The translations under genes and the position numbers were made by a program. The notes below the pieces were generated by a model. That model did no database searches and had not been told where the DNA came from. It saw only the letters and a list, made by a program, of their open reading frames with translations. Positions 24,501 through 36,610 of a stretch of 64,000 nucleotides of DNA are shown here, in pieces; position 1 is the first letter of the stretch; the number at the start of each line of letters is the position of its first letter. The DNA is from Amia ocellicauda (taxonomy: Eukaryota; Chordata; Actinopteri; Amiiformes; Amiidae). The stretch spans positions 3,811,001 through 3,875,000 of the forward strand of contig NC_089864.1 of NCBI RefSeq assembly GCF_036373705.1. Direction: 5' to 3'.

Positions 24501-27500
24501 ACAGGGCTGTGAGAGCTCGGCAGGAAACGGCTCAGAGATGGCAGAGATGTGCTTCCATTACTGCTGGAGCAAATTGGGTGCAGTGCAAAGCTAAACATCA
24601 CATCAAAACTGACTTACAGTGCATTCTGTTACAAATCTAATGCACCTCATTATTAGATATCTTAGATATAGATCATTATTAGATATCTTCAATCCCACCC
24701 TGCATAACGTAATGTCAGTGGAACTAGGAAAAAGAGAGAGGATTGTGGTTTCTGCATTAGTGTTACATTGTTGTTGCTGAGTTTGCTATTTCTTTTCTTT
24801 CTTTCATTCTTTCTCTCTTTTCTTTTCTTTCATTCTTTATCTTTCTATTATTTTTACCTTCTGTCTGTTGTTTTGTTTAAGCACCAGGGGCAGTGAGCTG
24901 TGCTAACAGACCAGAGCTTGTTGGTGACACTGTTCTGAGCTATGAGAGCCGTGTGCTGTCTGTGGTGTCAGAGGGCAGGTTTGGTGTTGCTGGTGGGAAA
25001 GGGGAACAAAAGAGAGCAAAAGAGAGGGAGGAGAACAAATAATGAGCACCAGAGCACCAGAAATAATGTCAGATGATGCAGGGTTCATTCACAGCAAGAT
25101 CTTCACCTGTTCTTTTGTCACCAAACACAATGTTTTTCCATGCTCAGAGAGCATCTTGTATAGGCATACAACGGGGCCTAACAGGGCATCTTGGAAACAA
25201 AGGCTGCAGATGCTTTTTGTGAAAAATAGATTTATTTTTAGCAGCAGCCATTTCGAGAATTGTAGTTCCTACAATGTTGCACATCCACAACCTGAGCATG
25301 CACTTTGTCACAGTGTGTATAGTGATACCAGTAGTCTAGATGGCAGCTCATGTAACTATTTTGACAGCCGGAAGTCCCGCCCTCCCTACGTGCCACAGAC
25401 CGGAAGGCCCACCTCACCTTCCGGTTACCCTCACCTTTGAACCGGAACTTATCTCTCCTTCCCAGCACCCTCTGAGTTACCATTTGACCCTCCCTGTCAG
25501 CCACCTTGGCTGATATCAGCCATTTGTAAGGTCAAAGGTCATCTGGTAAGATGGTAGCCATTTTGTTAGCATTTGATCCCCTGCTGATTTTGTACATTTG
25601 CCCACTGACAAAGAAATGACCAGTCTATAATTTTAATTGTAGGTGTATTTTAACAGTGAGAGAATGCATTTCAAAAAAAATTATAAATTGATTTGCATGT
25701 TAATGAGGGAAATAAGTATTTGATCCCATATCAGTCAGCAAGATTTCTGGCTCACAGGTGTCTTTTATACAGGTAATGAGCTGAGATTAGGAGCACTCCC
25801 TCTAAGAGAGTGCTCCTAATCTCAGCCCGTTACCTGTATAAAGACACCTGTCCACAGAAGCAATCAATCAATCAGATTCCAAACTCTCCACCATGACCAA
25901 GACCAAAGAGCTGTCCAAGGATGTCAGGGACCTACACAAGGCTGGAATGGGCTAAAAGACCATCGCCAAGCAGCTTGGTGAGAAGGTGACAACAGTTGGT
26001 GCGATTATTCGCAAATGGAAGAAACACAAAATAACTGTCAATCTCCCTCGGTCTGGGGCTCCATGCAAGATCTCACCTCATGGAGTTTCAACGATCATGA
26101 GAATGGTGAGGAATCAGCCCAGAACTACACGGGAGGATCTTGTTAATGATCTCGAGGCAGCTGGGACCATAGTCACCAAGAAAACAATTGGTCACACACT
26201 ACGCCGTGAAGGACTGAAATCCTGCAGCGCCCGCAAGGTCCCCCTGCTCAAGAAAGCACATGTACAGGCCCGTCTGAAGTTTGCCAATGAACATCTGAAT
26301 GATTCAGAGAACTGGGTGAAAGTGGTCTCAGATGAGACCAAAATCAAGCTCATTGGCATCAACTCAACTCGCCGTGTTTGGAGGAGGAGGAATGACCCCA
26401 AGAACACCATCCCCACTGTCAAACACGGAGGTGGAAACATTATGCTTTGGGGGTGTTTTTCTGCTAAGGGGACAGGACAACTGCACTGCATCAAAGGGAC
26501 GATGGACGGGGCCATGTACTGTCAAATCTTGGGTGAGAACCTCCTTCCCTCAGCCAGGGCATTGAAAATGGGTCGTGGATGGGTATTCCAGCATGACAAT
26601 GACCCAAAACACACAGCCAAGGCAACAAAGGAGTGGCTCAAGAAGAAGCACATTAAGGTCCTGGAGTGGCCTAGCCAGTCTCCAGACCTTAATCCCATAG
26701 AAAATCTGTGGAGGGAGCTGAAGGTTCGAGTTGCCAAACGTCAGCCTCGAAACCTTAATGACTTGGAGAGGATCTGCAAAGAGGAGTGGGACAAAATCCC
26801 TCCTGAGATGTGTGCAAACCTGGTGGCCAACTACAAGAAACGTCTGACCTCTGTGATTGCCAACAAGGGTTTTGCCACCAAGTACTAAGTCGAAGGGGTC
26901 AAATACTTATTTCCCTCATTAACATGCAAATCAATTTATAACTTTTTTGAAATGCGTTTTTCTGGATTTTTTTGTTGTTATTCTGTCTCTCACTGTTAAA
27001 ATACACCTACCGTTAAAATTATAGACTGATCATTTCTTTGTCAGTGGGCAAACGTACAAAATCAGCAGGGGATCAAATACTTTTTTCCCCCACTGTATTT
27101 AAGGTTATATTGTTTTAAGATACTGTTTTAGTAAATTAAAAAAGAAAAGAGAATATTTACCCAGAGTGGGATTTGAACCCACATGGACATACATCCATGT
27201 GTTTTTAGTTTATATGTTTTATGATTAGGCTTAGGATGATACTGTGTTGGCAAAATAAAAAGGTAAGAAAAAATCAATTACGAAATGTATAGACTTACAT
27301 ATATTGCATGCCATTACATACATATTTAAGCAAACACAGATAAACACACATGCCTACATCTCTTTGGTTTATATTTATCAACAGACACTAAAGACAAATA
27401 CACCACTTTTCTTAGAGAACAACAGTGAAATGTATAGAATTATATCTGTACATTTTGACCAGCCCTGTACTTACGTTACATTAGTGAATGCTCAAACGTA

Positions 27501-28836
27501 GCCTTAACATGTATCATATTTAAGAATATATTGCATTTAATTTCATTACACATACACATATATATACACCCACCTAAAGGATTATTAAGATCACCTGTTC
27601 AATTTCTCATTAATGCAATTATCTAATCAACCAATCACATGGCAGTTGCTTCAATGCATTTAGGGGTGTGGTCCTGGTCAAGACAATCTCCTGAACTCCA
27701 AACTGAATGTCTGAATGGCAAAGAAAGGTGATTTAAGCAATTTTGAGTGTGGCATGGTTGTTGGTGCCAGACGGGCCGGTCTGAGTATTTCACAATCTGC
27801 TCAGTTACTGGGATTTTCACGCACAACCATTTCTAGGGTTTACAAAGAATGGTGTGAAAAGGGAAAAACATCCAGTATGCGGCAGTCCTGTGGGCGAAAA
27901 TGCCTTGTTGATGCTAGAGGTCAGAGGAGAATGGGCCCACTGATTCAAGCTGATAGAAGAGCAACTTTGACTGAAATAACCACTCGTTACAACCGAGGTA
28001 TGCAGCAAAGCATTTGTGAAGCCACAACACGTACAACCTTGAGGCGGATGGGCTACAACAGCAGAAGACCCCACCGGGTACCACTCATCTCCACTACAAA
28101 TAGGAAAAAGAGGCTACAATTTGCACAAGCTCACCAAAATTGGACAGTTGAAGACTGGAAAAATGTTGCCTGGTCTGATGAGTCTCGATTTCTGTTGAGA
28201 CATTCAGATGGTAGAGTCAGAATTTGGCGTAAACAGAATGAGAACTTGGATCCATCATGCCTTGTTACCACTGTGCAGGCTGGTGGTGGTGGTGTAATGG
28301 TGTGGGGGATGTTTTCTTGGCACACTTTAGGCCCCTTAGTGCCAATTGGGCATCATTTAAATGCCACGGCCTACCTGAGCATTGTTTCTGACCATGTCCA
28401 TCCCTTTATGACCACCATGTACCCATCCTCTGATGGCTACTTCCAGCAGGATAATGTACCATGTCACAAAGGTCGAATCATTTCAAATTGGTTTCTTGAA
28501 CATGACAATGAGTTCACTGTACTAAACTGGCCCCCACAGTCACCAGATCTCAACCCAATAGAGTATCTTTGGGATGTGGTGGAACGGGAGCTTCGTGCCC
28601 TGGATGTGCATCCCACAAATCTCCATCAACTGCAAGATGCTATCCTATCAATATGGGCCAACATTTCTAAAGAATGCTTTCAGCACCTTGTTGAATCAAT
28701 GCCACGTAGAATTAAGGCAGTTCTGAAGGTGAAAGGGGGTCAAACACAGTATTAGTATGGTGTTCCTAATAATCCTTTAGGTGAGTGTATATGTGTATTT
28801 ACAACTTTTATTTTTCTCAAATTTATACAATATAAC

Positions 28837-28912
<76 letters not shown>

Positions 28913-31900
28913 TTTTATTTTTCTTATTTTTTAATTTACTAATTTAAACATTATAACCTAAAATAAAATAAAAAAAATATTTTCTTAGTCTCTTTTTATT
29001 TACTAAAACAGTATCATAAAACAATATAACCTAAAATAATATATATGTATTTAAAACTTTTATTTTCTCATTCTCTATATAACCATAAATATGATTTTTC
29101 TCATTTTTTAATTTACAAATTTACGAATCATAAAACATTATAACCTCAAATTAAATATAAAACTTTTGTTTCCTTATTCTTTCTATTTCATAAAACAGTA
29201 TCATAAAACAATACAACCTTATATATATAAAACTTTAATTTTTCTTATTTTATAATTTACTAAAACAGTATCATAAAACAATATAACCTAATATATGTAT
29301 TTAAAACTTTTCTTATTCTTTAATTTACTAAATCACTATCAAAAAACAATATAACCTTAGAAGTATATATGTATTTAAAACTTTTCTTATTGTTTAATTT
29401 ACTAAAACAGTATCATAAAACAATATAACCTTACACCTCCAACACCAGCAGGGTGAGGTGCCCTTGGACACTCACCATGATGGATGTCACCCTAACAAAA
29501 TGGCTACCATCTTACCAGATGACCTATGACCTTACAAATGGCCGATATCAGCCAAGATGGCTGACAGGGAGTGTCAAATGGTAACTCAGAGGGTGCTGGG
29601 AAGGAGAGAGAAGTTCCGGTTCAAAGGTGGGGGTAACCAGAAGGTGAGGTGGGCCTTCCGGTCTGTGGTACGTAGGGAGGGCGGGACTTTCGGCTGTCAA
29701 AATAGTTACATGAGCTGCCATCTAGACTACTGATATCCATTCACTCCACCACACTCACTCACTCACTCTATCACTCCATTACATCCTCACTCAGTGATTC
29801 ATTCTTCCATTGACTCTATCAATCACTCAACTCCATCACGCACTCATTCACTGATTAATTCCATCACTCATTTACTCACACAGTCCTTCAAGGTATGAAT
29901 ATTTACCTGAACTGTTACTATGAGGCAAAGCTGATTTTTAAACAGTTTTGTGTTGTATTTTAAATCTGTGTCAGTGCAGTAATGATATTAATCTCCATAC
30001 TGTGTCTCCACAGGGCCAGTGAAATACACTGCAGCAGTAGGAGGATGGGTATATCTGCACTGTGAGACCTCAAGACTTCCTTCACACAATGAGAGAGTGC
30101 AGTGGACAGTCACTAAGGGTGGTGCTGATTTCACTGTAGTGACCAGAGATGAGAATGGAGCTGTAGTTAAAGGTGTTACTGATCCACAGAACAGATTCTC
30201 ACTGCTCAGTGACGCCTCCCTTCTGATCACTGCTGTTCAGCCTGGAGACGCTAGACAGTACAGCTGTAACCAGAAGCATGTGGCAGATCTGGAGGTGGTG
30301 AGAGGTGAGCAGTTAAACATGATCTCTCTCAGTGTGTGTGATCAGGCATTGTTGTCTGTGTGGCTTTGTGAAGCTGACCCTCCAATTCTACACTGATGCT
30401 TCTCCAATGGAAGGGTTATGTGGGGGGACACAAGGTTTCAACACCAAAACTTTGGATCCAGAATTCCTGATTCACCAAGATGGCTAACCTTTACCATCAT
30501 TCATCTGTAACACTGTGTGCAGTTGTCTTCATCCTTAACAATTTTACACATTCATGGGATCCAATAAATATGGCTCCTTAAAATATGCTTAGTTACCACA
30601 GAAACCAGTAGAGTGGCAGTTGGACACACAGCCCTGTCTTAACTCAACTCAGTTAACTCGGTTCAATCACCTGGAAAACTGCAAATTTATCAGGGTCTCA
30701 ATCAGAGTTCAGCAAATTCAGAAAAGGAGTCATTGATAAACACAGAGTAACATTGTTTGAAATTACAGGCTTGAATGCAGTAGCTGTATTACTCATGATT
30801 CTGTCAGTTTCTAACAATGTTCCCTAAATCTCTAAACAGTACTTTGTTTTAAATATACAAGAAAATTGATATTTTGGTATTGGTATTTTTCATTGGCGAC
30901 TGCATTAGTTCACTGTAGAGCCTGTTTCCAGTGTTCATTTTCTTAGATCTGCACCTACAATGACTGAATTATCTTAATCAAAGCATGACTTAGTAGTGTG
31001 TATGACTGGGGAAGAAACAGAACTATGCATATCAGGAATTGTATCTGTCTCTGTATATTATAAGCTTCATACTTGTTACCTTACATTCAATATACACTCA
31101 CCTAAAGGATTATTAGGAACACCTGTTCAGTTTCTCATTAATGCAATTATCTAACCAACCAATCACATGGCAGTTGCTTCAATGCATTTAGGGGTGTGGT
31201 CCTGGTCAAGACAATCTCCTGAACTCCAAACTGAATGTCTGAATGGCAAAGAAAGGTGATTTAAGCAATTTTGAGTGTGGCATGGTTGTTGGTGCACAAT
31301 CTGCTCAGTTACTGGGATTTTCACGCACAACCATTTCTAGGGTTTACAAAGAATGGTGTGAAAAGGGAAAAACATCCAGTATGCGGCAGTCCTGTGGGCG
31401 AAAATGCCTTGTTGATGCTAGAGGTCAGAGGAGAATGGGCCCACTGATTCAAGCTGATAGAAGAGCAACTTTGACTGAAATAACCACTCGTTACAACCGA
31501 GGTATGCAGCAAAGCATTTGTGAAGCCACAACACGTACAACCTTGAGGCGGATGGGCTACAACAGCAGAAGACCCCACCGGGTACCACTCATCTCCACTA
31601 CAAATAGGAAAAAGAGGCTACAATTTGCACAAGCTCACCAAAATTGGACAGTTGAAGACTGGAAAAATGTTGCCTGGTCTGATGAGTCTCGATTTCTGTT
31701 GAGACATTCAGATGGTAGAGTCAGAATTTGGCGTAAACAGAATGAGAACATGGATCCATCATGCCTTGTTACCACTGTGCAGGCTGGTGGTGGTGGTGTA
31801 ATGGTGTGGGGGATGTTTTCTTGGCACACTTTAGGCCCCTTAGTGCCAATTGGGCATCGTTTAAATGCCACGGCCTACCTGAGCATTGTTTCTGACCATG

Positions 31901-34449
31901 TCCATCCCTTTATGACCACCATGTACCCATCCTCTGATGGCTACTTCCAGCAGGATAATGCACCATGTCACAAAGGTCGAATCATTTCAAATTGGTTTCT
32001 TGAACATGACAATGAGTTCACTGTACTAAACTGGCCCCCACAGTCACCAGATCTCAACCCAATAGAGCATCTTTGGGATGTGGTGGAACGGGAGCTTCGT
32101 GCCCTGGATGTGCATCCCACGAATCTCCATCAACTGCAAGATGCTATCCTATCAATATGGGCCAACATTTCTAAAGAATGCTTTCAGCACCTTGTTGAAT
32201 CAATGCCACGTAGAATTAAGGCAGTTCTGAAGGCGAAAGGGGGTCAAACACAGTATTAGTATGGTGTTCCTAATAATCCTTTAGGTGAGTGTATATGGTT
32301 GTCCTATATAGGGTTTTGTTTGTGATGTCCAGTGTGTCTCATTAGTCTGTATCAGCCTCTCTGTGACCCTGAGACCCTGTTTCCCCAGAGAGAGTCTCAG
32401 TGCCTGAGGGGAACCGTCTCCTCCTGAACTGCCGTGTCCCTCCTCCAGCAGAGGGCAGCACAGTGCTGTGGACACACATGGTTGCTGGAGGCAGCAAAGA
32501 TATCATAAAGGTGACAAAGTTGACATCAAAATATTATGGAAATAAACTTGCAACCCCACTGAATTACCAGCAGTTTACTGATGGCTCTCTATCCATTAAT
32601 AAAGTCCAGCCAGTGGACACTGGGAAGTTCTACTGTGATGGTCAGCCTGTGGCAGATCTGGAGGTGCTGACAGGTAAGAGTGTGGATGACTGTCACAAAT
32701 ATACAGAGGAAAACACCCTGGGTGGTGTCGGCTAACACTGAAACAAAACAAAACCTATCTAAGCTAGTCTAAAAGAGTAAACCACTACCTGACTTGGATT
32801 TGTAGGATGACCCTAACTAGCTACACTGACTAAACTATCTAAACCTAACAACTAGTAACAGAGGGGTAATCACCGCCCCTACCTAAATACCTAATGTGCT
32901 AGACAACATACATCCCTATGTGTAACCGTGTAAACCCATGGGTATCTCACCTATCTACCCCTTCTCCCCTGAACAGAGCACAATACACAATACAATGTCA
33001 ACGGAAACAAAACAGAGAAGAAACAGTGGATATTTACACAAGTCTCCCGTAATGGCGGAATGACGGGGTATTTAAGCAGTAGTTGGAGGCATCTGATTGG
33101 ACAGGAACAGCATGGGACAGCAGAGTTGAGTGACGGGGACGAGAGCCAATCACAGCGGGACACCTGCGTACAATAGGGTTAGGAGGAGAACAGACACAGA
33201 GCACACGCACGTAACAAGGACATCAACCACTAACTCAGTGTGTGTTAATGAGCGGAAACAGAGATGAGGATAAACCAGTCAGTCTGTGAATGTGTTAGTC
33301 AGTCAGGGTAAGCACTCTTACACTGAAGGGGTGTGAACTGTCAACTCCTGTGTTGCACACATATATATTAGTCTATATTATATTGAACTATGCACGGTAC
33401 TATATATTTGTGATTGACTATTACTGTGATGTATATTTTCCTTGTATATAAATCACAGTGTGACGTATTGTGACTAGGAACATACGTATCTGATCACTGG
33501 CTTGTTCATCTATTGACTTCTCCTTCACAGGTCCAGCTCACTACACTGTGTCGGAGGGGAGAACAGTACTGCTGCCCTGTAATATCTCTCAGCCTCCTAT
33601 ACCCAGTGAGAGAGTCCAGTGGACATTTAGTAACAGTGGCTCCAACTCTGAGACAATCCTGACCAGAGACGAGAAGGGAACTGAAAAGAAACCTGGTCAA
33701 GATCACAGGTTCAGCCTATTGTTCCCTCCTACTGACCTCACCCTGGTGATCAGAGCTGTCCAGCCCGCAGACTCTGGGCAGTACCTGTGTAACAGTGAAC
33801 ATGCTGCCCATTTACTGGTGATAAAGGGTGAGTCCTGTAATATTTAATTTCTCTCCACATCCTGTTTCTCTTTTTGGCATTGAAATTAAACAAGTCAGAG
33901 CTGACTTCTGAACCCAATTAATTGAATTTGAACAGTTCAGTCTGCATTGTCACTAGGAGGATTTATCAACTGTTGTACTTATTTCTAATATAACTCAACT
34001 CCTTGCTTGTTCTCTTAGGGGAACCTGATCTCTGATGATGGAACTGCTCTCTTAGAAATTAACCCCCTCCCTTCCCCTACCCCCAACCCCATCTCTCTTA
34101 GTTTCCCTTCCTCTCTTCTCTTCTTTCCTTTAATTTCCTTCCCCCCCCCTCCCTTCTTAGCTTTTTACCTTTGCCCCCTCTATTTTACAACCTTTCTTCC
34201 TGGTAATACCATTTTGTTCTGTTGTAACCGTATATGAGAGCGTGTGTGTGTGTGAGCATGTGTGTGTGAGAACGTGTGTGCATGTGTGAGACTGTGAGTG
34301 TGAGTGTAAGAACCCCTTAAAACAAACACAGTCTTCATCTAATTCCTCTGTGTTTCTAGTCTTAGGGAGTCCTGGACACAGCAGCACACAGAAGACAACT
34401 TTAGCAGGTACTGAGAACATTCTGTCGGAGGTTAAATAAGTGCTTCTTT

Positions 34450-34498
<49 letters not shown>

Positions 34499-36579
34499 AA
34501 GTAGAGAAGTGAGAGAAAGAAACATTTAATGAGGGAGAGAGACAGAATATCTTGTGAGAACAAATGATCCATAACAAAACACCAGGGCAAATAGGAATTA
34601 CATTGTGCACTTTCATCTATTAAAGCTCCTTCTCTCTTGGACAAGTTTACCTTATGATTGATATTGGAAATGCTTTTATTGCCTCCCTCTCTGCTTCTGA
34701 TTTATAGGGACACCGACAAGCCCAGGAACGAGCAGCATAGGGAGCACTGCTGACATGAAGGGTGAGTCAAATCAGAGCTTGGCCAGACTTTGGATTCAAA
34801 GATGACAACAAACCTGTACCCCATTGAGATTTAATTTATTGTCCGGAGCCACTTTTAAAAAGTATTCCGTTACAGAATACCGATGACCTTGTTTTGAAAA
34901 TAATCTGTAACCTAATCCAAGTCAGTAACCTAATCAGAATACTTTTAGATTACTTTTGGAATACTTTTTCCCTTTATTAAAAAAACAAAAGCAGCTGAAT
35001 TCAAGAAGTGAAACAAAATGTACTACACAATCTAATATAGATGACGTATTGAAATTGTTTCTTTTTATCCACATTACAAACAATTAAAATGATAATTGAG
35101 ATTTGCATGTTTAATTTTCTTGCATATTGTACACGGATCAAGCAACTTGCTATAACAAAGGGGATTTAAATGCATTACATTTTTCTATCCATGAAAAACG
35201 CAGTTTCACAAGTTTCAGATCACCCGGCACCGAAAACACACATTGAAATCAATGCAATTAAGTCGGTATTTTTTAAGTATCAATGAATGTTATGCATATT
35301 GTTTCTGCAATTAACACATTATTGATGTCTTGGCTTCTTTTAAGTGATATCTATCGGTTTGTAAAAGTTTAAAGGTTTGACATGTGAGGATCCCCTGAAT
35401 GCAACGTTAAAAGCACGGCACTGGTTAGGACGATTTATTCAGTTTATGTGATTTATTTTGTTTTAGACTATTAACACGTTGTATGTTGTTATATTGGTAT
35501 TATATTAAGTATTTTATTTTTACGATCACAGAACCAGCTAGGATCCACAGGAACTATTTGTAATTTACTTATTGGATAGGATAACGTATTACTGCAAATA
35601 CAATCTATTGATAACGCTTTTGGTTATACTATGCCTGTGTTGCCGTTTTGCTTATTATGCTTTCATATAAATATGTAATTATTGAATCATATTTATTATC
35701 ATTTTTATTAAAATGCGTATTTTCTACTCGCATGTCAAGTCTAATTCTATTAAGGCTGCACACATTTAAAATAAAATCTTACCTCCAGATGTTTGTATTT
35801 TTAGATTTGTTGAGTCCTTTAGAAACCGTACATTGTCCGGTGTGGATACATTTTGCACTTTGTTCCATTTTCTTTTTTTGAAAGTGAACAGTTGCCTTCC
35901 ATTCTGCTGCCTGTTGTACAATGGCGCCGAATCAGCCGCTCTTTGGCTAGACACGCCTACATAGAAACAATGTTGCTCAAATACAACCCGTGGGTCCCTT
36001 CAGATTCGTGCAATTTCCTTACACTTGTACACTTTCATGTAAATGATCTAGAAGTAATCAGTAATCTCTTACTCTTTTTAAAAAGTATCGATAATCAGAA
36101 TACTCGTCTGATAGGAATAACTGTAACCTGAATACAAGTATCAAAATTCTATAATCTGATTACATAATGCTACTTGTATTCCGTTACTCCACGACCCTGC
36201 TTATATAAATAATAATAAATAATAAATAATAAATAAAGGTGTGACTCAAGTTTTTTTATTTTTAGTTTTTTTCAGCCTTTAATGTTTTATTGGCATGACA
36301 AGCAGAATAAGTCTTGCCAAAGCTACAGTACAACTGAAACACTTTAAAGGAAGTACTATTAACATATCAGCTTCTGTGCACAGGGGTCAATGAGACAGCA
36401 GAACCACAGAATAACATGAACGTCAAGACGTACACAGGTAACTCAAGTGACCCGTTTAGAAAAGCATTGGGCACTATAGATGCCTTTAATTTCTCCCATG
36501 TTACGGTGTGTGCCTGTGTGTGTTATATTTTTCAACCTTAAGTGTTCTATTGGCATGACAAGCAGAACAAGTCTAGTGT

Positions 36580-36610
<31 letters not shown>

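Larger units (their letters stand above)
22170..25005 (+). repeat. Diverged tandem duplication in gene 2 intron 1
   Basis: Text at about 22176-22468 and 22488-22815 recurs in order at about 24222-24568 and 24712-25005. Shared anchors include CTTCTTAAGTATTTCAAA, GCACTGTGTGAAGAATTGAA, GGCAGAGATGTGCTT and GGCAGTGAGCTGTGCTA. The offset is about 2.05 kb. A LINE fragment and an LTR-like block lie in the first copy's downstream part. No exon is recognised in either copy. Confidence 0.8.

Noticed and set aside
27150..27195. tRNA-like T-arm (minus strand GGGTTCAAATCCCACTCTGG)
   Set aside because: Only the T-arm and a possible acceptor strand can be drawn; no D-arm or anticodon arm fits upstream. It is at most a tRNA-derived repeat relic.
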